Position numbers and translations under genes: made by a program | Origin: Falsiroseomonas bella | GTDB lineage: Bacteria > Pseudomonadota > Alphaproteobacteria > Acetobacterales > Acetobacteraceae | Reading direction: 5' to 3' | Length of the DNA stretch: 64,000 nucleotides | NCBI RefSeq assembly: GCF_003173615.1 | Contig: NZ_QGNA01000001.1 | Span: 62,001-126,000, forward strand | The notes under the pieces: model-generated | Database searches by the model: none | What the model was told of the DNA's origin: nothing | Seen by the model: the letters and a program-made list of their open reading frames with translations, nothing else | In this document: in pieces, positions 54,391 through 61,498 of the stretch | Position numbering within the stretch: position 1 is the stretch's first letter | How the letters are laid out: each line of letters starts with the position of its first letter

Positions 54391-55128
54391 TTAACCCACA
54401 GTTTTATCCACAGGCCGTGGGGATTCCGCCAGCAGCCGGTCGGTTTCCGTCTCGATGGCGGTTTCCAGGGCCGGCAGCAGCCGCGCCCGCGGAAGGCGCG
54501 GCGGCAGGGGCGGCAGCACGGAGATGCGGATCACGCCCGGCCGCTTGTGGAAGGCGCGCCGGCCCCAGACACGGCCGCTGTCGGTGGCGACCGGGATCAC
54601 CGGCGCGTCGCTGGCGCCGGCGATCGCCACGACGCCGGGCTGGTAGCGCACCCGCTCGCCGGGCGCCGTGCGCGTGCCTTCGGGGAAGATCACCACCTGC
54701 CGTCCCGACTCCAGCGCCGCCTGCGCCTTGCGCAGCATGCCGCGCAGGGCCGGGCCGCCGCCGCTGCGGTCCACCGGGATCATGCCGACGCGGCGCGCAT
54801 GCCAGCCATAGAGCGGGATCGCGAGCAGTTCCTTCTTCAGCACATAGGCGGCGTCCGGCAGCAGGGCGAGCCAGACGATGGTGTCGAAGGCCGACTGGTG
54901 CTTGCAGGCCAGCACGCAGGCCCCCTGCGGGATATGCTCCATGCCGCGCAGATCGAGCGTCACGCCGCAGATCAGCCGGAGCAGCGCGATCACCCCGCGC
55001 GCCCAGACCCGCATCACCCAGAGCATCGCGCCGCGCGGCGCGAGCAGCAGCGGCACCGCCGCCACGGCGACGAGCGCGGTGAGCGCGAAGAACGCCACGT
55101 TGAACAGCAGCGAGCGCAGCACGATCAT
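54391..55128 (-). CDS. plsC: 1-acyl-sn-glycerol-3-phosphate acyltransferase
   Basis: 245 residues. N-terminal membrane segment at about 10-30, the catalytic H-x4-D motif His77-Asp82 (HQSAFD) and the substrate-binding FPEGTR motif at 148-153. Makes phosphatidic acid from lysophosphatidic acid at the inner membrane. Overlaps ydcF (ATGA). Its last eight codons contain the TTATCCACA DnaA-box sequence on the opposite strand. Confidence 0.92.
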   Translation of the reverse strand: MIVLRSLLFNVAFFALTALVAVAAVPLLLAPRGAMLWVMRVWARGVIALLRLICGVTLDLRGMEHIPQGACVLACKHQSAFDTIVWLALLPDAAYVLKKELLAIPLYGWHARRVGMIPVDRSGGGPALRGMLRKAQAALESGRQVVIFPEGTRTAPGERVRYQPGVVAIAGASDAPVIPVATDSGRVWGRRAFHKRPGVIRISVLPPLPPRLPRARLLPALETAIETETDRLLAESPRPVDKTVG

Positions 55129-55709
55129 CGCGACGCCGCCTCCCGCGCCGGCAGCAGCGCGGCAAGCCCCGTGAAGGCGGCGCCGAGCTTCGCGTATTCC
55201 AGCGTGAGCAGCCAGGCGCGGCGCGCGAAGGGCAGGCCCGGGATCGGCACCGGATGGGGCAGCAGGGTGACGTTCGGCATGGCGCGGCGCAGCTCCAGCA
55301 TGGCGCGGGGCATGTGGTAGTCGGCGGTGACCACGCGGAGCGAGTCGATGCCCCGCGCCCGCGCCCAGGCCGCGGTCTCGGCCGCGTTGCCGGTGGTGGT
55401 CGCCGCGGCATGGCCCAGATCCACGCGTCCGGCCAGAGCCGCCGGCGCGCGCTGGTTCGCCCGCGCCAGCTCCGCCAATGTCAGGCGCGGCGCGGCGCCC
55501 GAGACCAGCAGGCGCGGCGCGGCGCCGGCCTCCAGCAGGGCGAGCCCGGCCTCCACCCGCCCCGCGCCGCCGGTCAGCACGACGATCCCGCCGGTTCGGC
55601 GCGCCGGCTCCGCCGGCGCGGCGCTGACCTCGTGCAGGAACCAGAGGAAGCCGAGAGCCGCCAGCCCCAGCAGGACCAGCGGCGGCAGCAGGCGACGCAG
55701 CCAGGTCAT
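55125..55709 (-). CDS. YdcF-family protein (DUF218)
   Basis: 194 residues from ATG 55709. One N-terminal membrane helix (PPLVLLGLAALGFLWFL), then a DUF218 domain with GGIVVLTGGAGRVEAGL, TTTGNAAETAAWARARG and VTADYHMPRAMLELRRA. Members such as SanA, YdcF and ElyC are tied to envelope integrity. In alphaproteobacteria this gene commonly lies between ftsX and plsC, as here. Overlaps both neighbours by 4 bases. Confidence 0.88.
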   Translation of the reverse strand: MTWLRRLLPPLVLLGLAALGFLWFLHEVSAAPAEPARRTGGIVVLTGGAGRVEAGLALLEAGAAPRLLVSGAAPRLTLAELARANQRAPAALAGRVDLGHAAATTTGNAAETAAWARARGIDSLRVVTADYHMPRAMLELRRAMPNVTLLPHPVPIPGLPFARRAWLLTLEYAKLGAAFTGLAALLPAREAASR

Positions 55710-56578
55710 GGCAGCCGCCTCAGCCAGCGGCGCACCGTGGCCTGGGCGGTCGCCCAGCCGACCAGGAAGGCGAGCGGCGGCACGGCTGCGAGCGCCGGCC
55801 AGGGCAGCATCCCCCACGCCGCCACCGCGCCGGCCTGCTCGTCGGCGATCCAGGGCGCGGCGAGGCCCGCCAGCAGGGCGAGGGCCGGCAGCGCGGCGAG
55901 CGTGCCGAGCAGCGCGCCGCCCGCCGCCAGCAGGCCGAGGCGACGCGCGAACCGGCCGGCGATGTAGGAATCCTGCGCGCCGAGCCCGTGCAGCACCTCC
56001 ACCGCGTCGCGCCGCGCTGCGAGCCCCGCGCGCGTCGCCACCGCAACCACCGCCGCCGCCACGCCGGCGACCAGCACGAGGATGACCCAGGACAATGCCT
56101 GCAGGCTGCGCGCCAGCGCGGCGAGCCGTTGCACCCAGAGGCCATGCGCCTCCACCACCGCGCCCGGCACGCTGGCGGCGAGCCGGTCGCCGACCAGCAC
56201 CGGGTCGGCGCGGGCGTCGCGCAGCCGGATCTCGATCACCGCCGGCAGCGGCAGCCCGGCGCTGCCGCCGAGCCAGGGCCGGAGCAGCTCGGCCAGCCGC
56301 GCCGGGTCCATCGCTCGGGCCTCGGCGACCTCCGGCAGGCCGCGCAGCACGCCCAGCGCGCGCTCGATCTGCGCCGCCTCGGCTTCCGGCAGTTGCACGG
56401 TGACGGCCGCCGCGGCGCCGCGCTGCCAGCGATCGGCCAGCGCCGCCGCGCCCTGCGCGCCCGCGACCGCGAGCGCCGCGAGCAGCGCCATCGCCGCCAC
56501 CAGGCCGGGCAGCAGCCAGCCGGCCAGCGCGCGGCGCAGCCCGAGCGGGTCGCGCGAATAGCGCGCGCGCCTAGCCAT
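55706..56578 (-). CDS. ftsX: cell division protein FtsX
   Basis: 290 residues from ATG 56578. Four membrane segments in FtsX layout: one near residue 25-45, a periplasmic loop of about 110 residues, then three at the C-terminal half (about 170-190, 222-245, 265-285). Pairs with FtsE to control septal peptidoglycan hydrolases. Unusually it is separated from ftsE by 255 bases with a repeat element, and its start region is tandemly duplicated (56556-56605). Confidence 0.87.
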   Translation of the reverse strand: MARRARYSRDPLGLRRALAGWLLPGLVAAMALLAALAVAGAQGAAALADRWQRGAAAAVTVQLPEAEAAQIERALGVLRGLPEVAEARAMDPARLAELLRPWLGGSAGLPLPAVIEIRLRDARADPVLVGDRLAASVPGAVVEAHGLWVQRLAALARSLQALSWVILVLVAGVAAAVVAVATRAGLAARRDAVEVLHGLGAQDSYIAGRFARRLGLLAAGGALLGTLAALPALALLAGLAAPWIADEQAGAVAAWGMLPWPALAAVPPLAFLVGWATAQATVRRWLRRLP

Positions 56579-56605
56579 GCGAATAGCGCGCGCGCCTAGC
56601 CATGC
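56556..56605. repeat. perfect 25-bp tandem duplication over the ftsX start
   Basis: Copies at 56556-56580 and 56581-56605 are identical, beginning GAATAGCGCG and ending CTAGCCATGC. Each contains the start codon and first codons of ftsX on the minus strand. Because 25 is not a multiple of three, the upstream copy opens a different frame. Confidence 0.95.
56571..56603 (-). CDS. 10-codon upstream ORF created by the duplication
   Basis: From the duplicated ATG at 56603 the frame reads MARRARYSHG then TAG at 56573-56571. It overlaps the ftsX start (56578-56576) by 8 bases, so ribosomes ending on it would finish just past the real initiation codon. It may be translated and tune ftsX by termination-reinitiation, or be neutral. 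Whether it is expressed is unknown. Confidence 0.4.
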   Translation of the reverse strand: MARRARYSHG

Positions 56606-56620
56606 GGCGTCCGCCTCTCG

Positions 56621-56833
56621 GAGACCGTTTGAGAATGCCGGCGGCCGAGGGGCCGCAGGGGATTTTTCGTCCCGGCGTCGTGCCGGAGGCACGCCTGCGG
56701 CGTGACGCGGACGGCGCGGCCGATGCTGGTTGCATCGGCAAACCGGCCGTCGTGCAGGCAGCGCGCCTGCGGCGCGACGCAGGGGCGGAAAAGACCCGCG
56801 GAACCGACCCGTCCGGTGTTCTCAAGCGGTCTC
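56621..56833. mobile_element. 213-bp MITE-like inverted-repeat element between ftsE and ftsX
   Basis: Termini GAGACCGTTTGAGAATGCCG (56621-56640) and, on the minus strand, GAGACCGCTTGAGAACACCG (from 56833) match at 17 of 20 positions. Similarity continues inward for about 90 bases (GGGATTTTTCGTCCCGGCG against GGGTCTTTTCCGCCCCTGCG), so the element is two diverged copies of one unit head to head. No ORF of its own. It starts right after the ftsE stop codon. No clear target duplication seen. A non-autonomous transposable element or a BIME-like pair are the alternatives. Confidence 0.65.
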
Positions 56834-57562
56834 TCAGGCAAGCTCGTCATCCTCGGCCCAGCCATCCAGGCCGCGGGCATTGTCGGGGTCGTGCAGGCGG
56901 CCCTCATGCAGGAACAGCGAGGGCGCCGGGAAGCGCGCCACCAGTTCCTCGTCATGGCTCGCCACCACCACGGTGGTGCCGAGCCGGTTCATCTCCCGCA
57001 GCAGCGCCAGCAGGCGGCGCGCCTGGCGCGTGTCGAGGTTGCCGGTCGGCTCGTCGGCGACCAGAAGCTCCGGCCGGTGAATGACGGCGCGGGCGATGGC
57101 GATGCGCTGCTGCTCGCCGCCCGAGAGCTCGAGGGGGGAGGACTGCGCCTTCGCCTCCAGACCCACCCAGCGCAGCATCTCCGCGACATCGGCGCGCAGC
57201 GATGCCTCCGCGCGGCCCGCGAGGCGCAGCGGCAGCGCGACGTTGTCGAAGACGGAGAGATAGGGCAGCAGCCGGAAATCCTGGAACACCACGCCGATGC
57301 GGCGCCGCACCGGCGGCAGCGCGGCACGCGGCGCGCGGGCGACGCGCAGGCCGAGCACCTCGACCTCGCCACGGGTCGGCCGCAGCGCCAGGTGCATCAG
57401 CCGCAGCACCGAGGACTTGCCCGCGCCCGAGGCGCCGAGAAGCCAGGTGAAGGAGCCGCGGGGCAACGCGAAGGTGATGTCGGAGAGCGCCTCGGGGCCC
57501 CACGCGCCGCGATGGGGACCTCCGCCCGGATAGCGCAGGCCGACCGCCTCGAAGCGGATCAT
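56834..57562 (-). CDS. ftsE: cell division ATP-binding protein FtsE
   Basis: 242 residues from ATG 57562. ABC ATPase with Walker A GASGAGKSS (43-51), Q-loop VVFQDFRLLP, signature LSGGEQQR (146-153) and Walker B LLVADEP (166-172), plus the FtsE-typical hydrophobic DNVALPLRL. Drives FtsX in septal peptidoglycan hydrolase activation. Normally overlaps ftsX; here a 213-bp element and a duplicated start separate them. First gene of the minus-strand run ending at plsC. Confidence 0.92.
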   Translation of the reverse strand: MIRFEAVGLRYPGGGPHRGAWGPEALSDITFALPRGSFTWLLGASGAGKSSVLRLMHLALRPTRGEVEVLGLRVARAPRAALPPVRRRIGVVFQDFRLLPYLSVFDNVALPLRLAGRAEASLRADVAEMLRWVGLEAKAQSSPLELSGGEQQRIAIARAVIHRPELLVADEPTGNLDTRQARRLLALLREMNRLGTTVVVASHDEELVARFPAPSLFLHEGRLHDPDNARGLDGWAEDDELA

Positions 57563-57680
57563 GCACCCTGTCTGCCCCGCGAGGCCGGGCGCGCCAAGGG
57601 GTGATCGCGCGGTGCCTCCGCGGGATCGTGCCCCGGCGGGAGATTGCGTGCCGGCGCGGCGCCGATCACATTCGGACCAG

Positions 57681-58205
57681 ATGCGCATCGCCTGCCCCAA
57701 CTGCTCCGCCGAATACGAGGTGCCGGACACGCTGCTGGCGGCCGGTCCGCGGCTGCTGCGCTGCGCGCGCTGCAGCCACCAGTTCGAGGCCTCGGCCCCC
57801 GGTGCCGTCGCGGTTGCGGCCGCGGGCCCGGCTGCGACGCCCGCGCCCGCCGAGGAGCCCGCGCCGCCACCCGCGCCCGCTGCCGAGCCGCAGGTGACGG
57901 AGCCCCCGCCCCCGCCGGAGGCCGCAGCGCCGCCCGGCCCGGAACCGGCCCGGCCGGAGCGGGAACCGGAGCCGGAGCCCACGCCGCCACCGCGCGCCGC
58001 GCGCGCGCCGCGCGTCGCCGACCCGCCGCTGCCCTATCGCCCGCCGCCCGATTCGCCGCGCGGCGGATTGCCGCTGGTGCTCGCCTGGCTCCTCTCGCTC
58101 GCGATCCTCGGCGGCGCCGGCTGGGCGACCTGGCACTATCATGCCGAGATCGTGGCGGCCTGGCCCCCGGCCGAGCGGCTGTACCAGGCGCTGGGCGTGC
58201 GTTAG
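57681..58205 (+). CDS. MJ0042-type zinc-ribbon membrane protein
   Basis: 174 residues from ATG 57681. The N-terminal MRIACPNCSAEYEVPDTLL and LRCARCSHQFEA form the C-x2-C...C-x2-C zinc ribbon; a long Pro/Ala/Glu-rich linker follows; one membrane helix lies at about 130-152 (LPLVLAWLLSLAILGGAGW). Found divergent from ftsE in many alphaproteobacteria. Function unknown; the linker suggests a tether to a membrane complex. Confidence 0.85.
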   Translation: MRIACPNCSAEYEVPDTLLAAGPRLLRCARCSHQFEASAPGAVAVAAAGPAATPAPAEEPAPPPAPAAEPQVTEPPPPPEAAAPPGPEPARPEREPEPEPTPPPRAARAPRVADPPLPYRPPPDSPRGGLPLVLAWLLSLAILGGAGWATWHYHAEIVAAWPPAERLYQALGVR

Positions 58206-58256
58206 GGCGCGGGATGCAGTTGCGTTAGCGCGCCGGGCGCTCGAGGGGAGACGGCC

Positions 58257-58679
58257 TTGGACGATTCCGCCATCCGCGACCTGCTGCTGGCCACGCGGCG
58301 CATCGCCGTGGTCGGCGCCTCCGACCGGCCGGAGCGACCGAGCCACGGCGTCTTCGGCTTCCTGCTCGCGCGCGGCTACGACACCGTGCCGGTCAACCCG
58401 CAGCTCGCCGGCCGCAGCGTCCATGGCCGGACGGTGCTGCCAGACCTCGCCGCGGCCCAGCCGCTCGACATGGTGGACGTGTTCCGCCGGTCCTCCCTTG
58501 CTGGCGCGGTGGTGGACGAGGCGGTGCGGCTCGGCGCGCGGTCCGTCTGGCTGCAGCTCGGCGTGGTGGACGCGGGGGCGGCGGCACGGGCGCGGGAGGC
58601 GGGGCTGGTCGTGGTGATGGACCGCTGCCCGGTGATCGAGTGGCGGCGGCTCGGCCTGCCGGCCCGGCTTCCGGGCTGA
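58257..58679 (+). CDS. CoA-binding protein (YccU type)
   Basis: 140 residues starting at a TTG with GAGGGGAG 6 bases upstream; no ATG fits the homologous N-terminus. Rossmann-like CoA_binding domain with AVVGASDRPERPSHGV and VPVNPQLAGRSVHGRTVLP, and a conserved late Cys in VVMDRCPVIEW. Related to the CoA-binding part of succinyl-CoA ligases. Physiological role unknown. Confidence 0.88.
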   Translation: MDDSAIRDLLLATRRIAVVGASDRPERPSHGVFGFLLARGYDTVPVNPQLAGRSVHGRTVLPDLAAAQPLDMVDVFRRSSLAGAVVDEAVRLGARSVWLQLGVVDAGAAARAREAGLVVVMDRCPVIEWRRLGLPARLPG

Positions 58680-58693
58680 TCCGCACGACCTTT

Positions 58694-58736
58694 GCGTGAC
58701 GGCGCCGCCCGGCGCGGGCGACGCGGAACGTCACGC
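58694..58736. repeat. inverted repeat between the CoA-binding and DUF2076 genes
   Basis: Arms GCGTGACG (58694-58701) and CGTCACGC (58729-58736) are perfect inverted copies with 27 GC-rich bases between. It may terminate the CoA-binding gene or regulate the next gene. The rest of this 198-bp gap shows no clear promoter. Confidence 0.4.
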
Positions 58737-58877
58737 GGGCGGCGCTTGAAAACCCCATTGGGCCGGGCCACGTTCCGCGATACATGAACCTTCGGTAAGG
58801 TGACGCGGGCGCCTTGCCGATCCCTCCCCCGCGATGCGCGGCCCCTGACGGCCCCTGAGAAAGGAACAGACAGGACC

Positions 58878-59576
58878 ATGACGGACGAGGAACGCCGGAT
58901 CATCACCAGCTTCGTGGAGCGGGTGAGCGGCGCTGCTGGCGCGCCTGCCGCGCGCCCGGCCTCGCCCTGGGGGGCGCTGGGCGGCAGCGCCCAGCCGGCG
59001 CAGCCCCCGCTGCCTCCGGTGGATCCGGAGGCGGACCGGCTGATCGCCGACCTGATGGCCCGCCACCCGGAGGCCCGCTACCGGCTGACCCAGATGGCCT
59101 TCGTGCAGGAGGCCGCGCTGGTCGAGATGCAGAACCGCATCCAGCAGCTGGAGTGGGAGGCGGAGAACGCCCGCCGCCAGGGCCAGGCGGCGCAGAACCG
59201 CGGCATGCTCGGCGGCCTGTTCGGCGGCGGCAGCCGTCCGGCGGCGATGCCGCCGCGGCCGCAGCCGCAGTATCCGCCGGGCTACAACCCGGCCGCGATG
59301 CAGCGCGGCGGCTCGGGCTTCCTCGGCACCGCGATGATGACGGCGGTCGGCGTGGCGGGCGGCATGATGCTCGGCAACGCGCTGATGTCCGCCTTCTCCG
59401 GCGGCGGCGCGGCCGAGGCGGCGACCGCGGGTGACTTCGGCCAGGATGCGGTGCCGACCTCCTCGCCCTGGACCGACCCGGCCAGCGGCAACGACGCCGC
59501 GGCCCATGGCCAGGACGACGCGGCCGCCTATGACGATGGCGGCTACGACGACGGCGGCTACGACGAGGAGATCTGA
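58878..59576 (+). CDS. DUF2076 domain-containing protein
   Basis: 232 residues from ATG 58878. The N-terminal TDEERRIITSFVERV and the DPEADRLIADLMARHPEARYRLTQMAF segment identify DUF2076. A middle Gly/Pro/Gln-rich part precedes one hydrophobic stretch (TAMMTAVGVAGGMMLGNAL, about 153-172) and an acidic Asp/Gly/Tyr-rich tail. Probably periplasmic or membrane-associated; function unknown. Followed by a bidirectional terminator. Confidence 0.88.
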   Translation: MTDEERRIITSFVERVSGAAGAPAARPASPWGALGGSAQPAQPPLPPVDPEADRLIADLMARHPEARYRLTQMAFVQEAALVEMQNRIQQLEWEAENARRQGQAAQNRGMLGGLFGGGSRPAAMPPRPQPQYPPGYNPAAMQRGGSGFLGTAMMTAVGVAGGMMLGNALMSAFSGGGAAEAATAGDFGQDAVPTSSPWTDPASGNDAAAHGQDDAAAYDDGGYDDGGYDEEI

Positions 59577-59633
59577 TCGCGCGTCGCCCGCCGGGTCACG
59601 GCGGGGGACGGCCGATTGAGGGCTGTCATGGCG

Positions 59634-59668
59634 AAGGCCCTCTCATCCGCCTGGATGAGAGGGCCTTT
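59634..59668. terminator. bidirectional intrinsic terminator
   Basis: Perfect 15-bp stem AAGGCCCTCTCATCC (59634-59648) with GGATGAGAGGGCCTT (59653-59667), loop GCCT, ending TTT. It lies between the plus-strand DUF2076 gene and the minus-strand RTX gene and can serve both. Confidence 0.85.
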
Positions 59669-59700
59669 CCATGTCGGGGGCTGGCGCCCGGCAGCTTCAC

Positions 59701-59726
59701 GCTCCCGGCTGTCTCCAGCCGGGAGC
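59701..59726 (-). terminator. hairpin just after the RTX gene
   Basis: Perfect 10-bp stem GCTCCCGGCT-GTCTCC-AGCCGGGAGC, 9 bases beyond the RTX stop codon on the minus strand. No T-run, so it may protect the 3' end or act with the stronger terminator beyond it. Confidence 0.55.
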
Positions 59727-59734
59727 GATCCGCT

Positions 59735-61288
59735 CTACAGGGCGAACCAGTCCACCGTGGCGTGGGTGCTGGTGCGGACATCGATGACCAGCTCGGCCAC
59801 CTTGTCGCCGTTCAGGTCGGCCTCGAGCCGCTGGGTGCTGCCGAGGTCAACGACCCGCAGCTCGCCGCCGGCGCCGCTGAACTCGGTGTAGCCGATGAAG
59901 TTGAACTCCTCATCCACCGCCGTGTTGCTGTTCGCGTCCAGACGGTTCAGGACGATCAGGTCGTGCTGCGACAGCGAGTAGTCGGTGATGGTGTCGATGC
60001 CGACGAAGTCGTGCGTCGTGAAGATGAAGAAGTCCCGGTCCGCGCCGCCGGTGAGCACGTCGGCATCGCGGCCGCCGAAGATCCGGTCCCGACCCGTGCC
60101 GCCTTCCAGCGTATCCTGGCCGGCATTGCCCTTCAGCAGATCGTTGCCGCCCCAGCCGGTCAGCAGGTCGGCGCAGGGGCCGCCGATCAGCGTGTCGTCC
60201 GTGGCAGGGGGCGGCGGAACCTCGACCCCGCCGACCGCCTCGTGGAAGAAGTTGATCACCGCACGGGAGTCATCGACCGACTGCGCCCAGTCGTTGATGC
60301 CGGCGCCGGTCGCGGCGAAGGTCTCGAAGTCGGTGCCGTCGGCCGAGAGCTTGATGTACTCGTCCACCCAGTTCACGCCGCTGCCGACGTCGTTCACGCC
60401 GTCGCCATCGTTGTCGCTGCCCCAGACGGCGTCGAGCACGGTGCGCTGCACGGCTTCCAGGTCGGAGAGGTCGCCGTCCATGTCCTGATACCACTTGACC
60501 CACATGTCGCCGTATTGGGCGACGCGGTCGTAGTCGAAGGTCTCGGTCGTGCCGTCGGTGAAGCTGAAGTAGTCGATCTGCAGCGTGTCGCCCGAGCCCG
60601 TCACCTCGTTGATGCCGGCGATCGAATGCGCCGTGAGCACGGCGTCCATGCTGAAGGGCGTGGACTTCGCGGCGGCGCCGCCGAGCAGGCCCGTCGGGTC
60701 CCAGCCGGAGGCGAGCAGATCCGCCAGCTGCGACGGGAGGTTCGTCGCGGCATTGGCCAGCACCTCGGTCCAGCTGTTCACGCCGCCTTCGGTCATGATC
60801 AGGTGGTAGAGGGCGAGGTTCTCGTTCGGCGCATCGATCGTCGCGCCATCCACGACGATCCGGCCCGCGAAATCGGTGGTGATCGTGGTGCCCGCGGTGA
60901 TCTTGGCGAGCGCTTCCTCGAGCGCGTGCTCCCTGACGCTATCCGGCGCGCGGATCACGTTGACACGCTCCAGCACGACTTCCTGCAGATAGGGCACCAT
61001 GTCGGCGGGGATCTCGTAGTCGCCCTCCGCGATCTCCTCGTAGTAGATCGGGAAGATATCGCCGCTCGCCGTGTCGAGGCCGACCGGGATGGTCTGGCCG
61101 TTGGCGTCCAGCACCGGCTCGCCATCGCCGCCGCCGCCGGCCGGGTCGAGGTCGCGCAACAGCACGTAGAGGTCGGCGAAAAGGTCGCCACCGCCACCGC
61201 CACCGCCACCGCCGCCACCGCCGCCGCCGCCGCCGCCTTCTTCAGCCGCGGGCTCGATCGCGAGGGTCTTGATCAAAGTCGTGCTCAT
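59735..61288 (-). CDS. RTX (haemolysin-type calcium-binding) secreted protein with polyglycine tract
   Basis: 517 residues from ATG 61288 (GGAGG 5 bases upstream; the in-frame GTG at 61300 is the ribosome site itself). No Sec signal. N-terminal STTLIKTLAIEPAAEE is followed by 17 consecutive glycines, then about 300 residues of unrecognised acidic sequence with EF-hand-like loops (DMDGDLSDLE; SDNDGDGVND). At about 365-425 are RTX nonapeptides (TGWGGNDLLKGNAGQDTLEG). The end resembles the serralysin-type C-terminal region. Expected to leave by a type I secretion system and fold on calcium outside; no T1SS genes adjoin it. Confidence 0.85.
   Translation of the reverse strand: MSTTLIKTLAIEPAAEEGGGGGGGGGGGGGGGGGDLFADLYVLLRDLDPAGGGGDGEPVLDANGQTIPVGLDTASGDIFPIYYEEIAEGDYEIPADMVPYLQEVVLERVNVIRAPDSVREHALEEALAKITAGTTITTDFAGRIVVDGATIDAPNENLALYHLIMTEGGVNSWTEVLANAATNLPSQLADLLASGWDPTGLLGGAAAKSTPFSMDAVLTAHSIAGINEVTGSGDTLQIDYFSFTDGTTETFDYDRVAQYGDMWVKWYQDMDGDLSDLEAVQRTVLDAVWGSDNDGDGVNDVGSGVNWVDEYIKLSADGTDFETFAATGAGINDWAQSVDDSRAVINFFHEAVGGVEVPPPPATDDTLIGGPCADLLTGWGGNDLLKGNAGQDTLEGGTGRDRIFGGRDADVLTGGADRDFFIFTTHDFVGIDTITDYSLSQHDLIVLNRLDANSNTAVDEEFNFIGYTEFSGAGGELRVVDLGSTQRLEADLNGDKVAELVIDVRTSTHATVDWFAL
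61187..61237 (-). repeat. GGC/GGT codon repeat encoding Gly17
   Basis: Seventeen consecutive glycine codons, only GGC and GGT, near the 5' end of the RTX gene. The last six codons (first in translation order) are pure GGC. Such a triplet run can change length by slippage without breaking the frame. Confidence 0.95.
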
Positions 61289-61498
61289 CGTGTCCTCCAC
61301 AGAACCAGTGTGGACACCCTGCGCCGGCGCTTACGTTCCCTATATGACATGTATCAAGTCCGGCGGAATCCTTGATGAAATCCGCTACATCAATATTCGC
61401 TTAATAAGCGACGAGGGCGGTAGCCGCGGGTGCCCGGGCCGGCGCTGGGAGGGTAGCGCGGCGGGCATGGCCGGGCGTGCCGGCCGGTGGAGAGGGCA
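61289..61498. other. AT-richer promoter region upstream of the RTX gene
   Basis: About 210 bases between the RTX and M32 genes. The central 61325-61410 is AT-richer than its surroundings and includes CGCTT-AAT-AAGCG and an inverted TGATG/CATCA pair, plausible regulator sites. No convincing -35/-10 pair was chosen. A plus-strand frame across it is treated as chance. Confidence 0.45.

Noticed and set aside
61187-61237. Regular short repeats considered as a CRISPR or minisatellite
   Set aside because: It is a glycine codon run within an RTX reading frame; there are no spacers.
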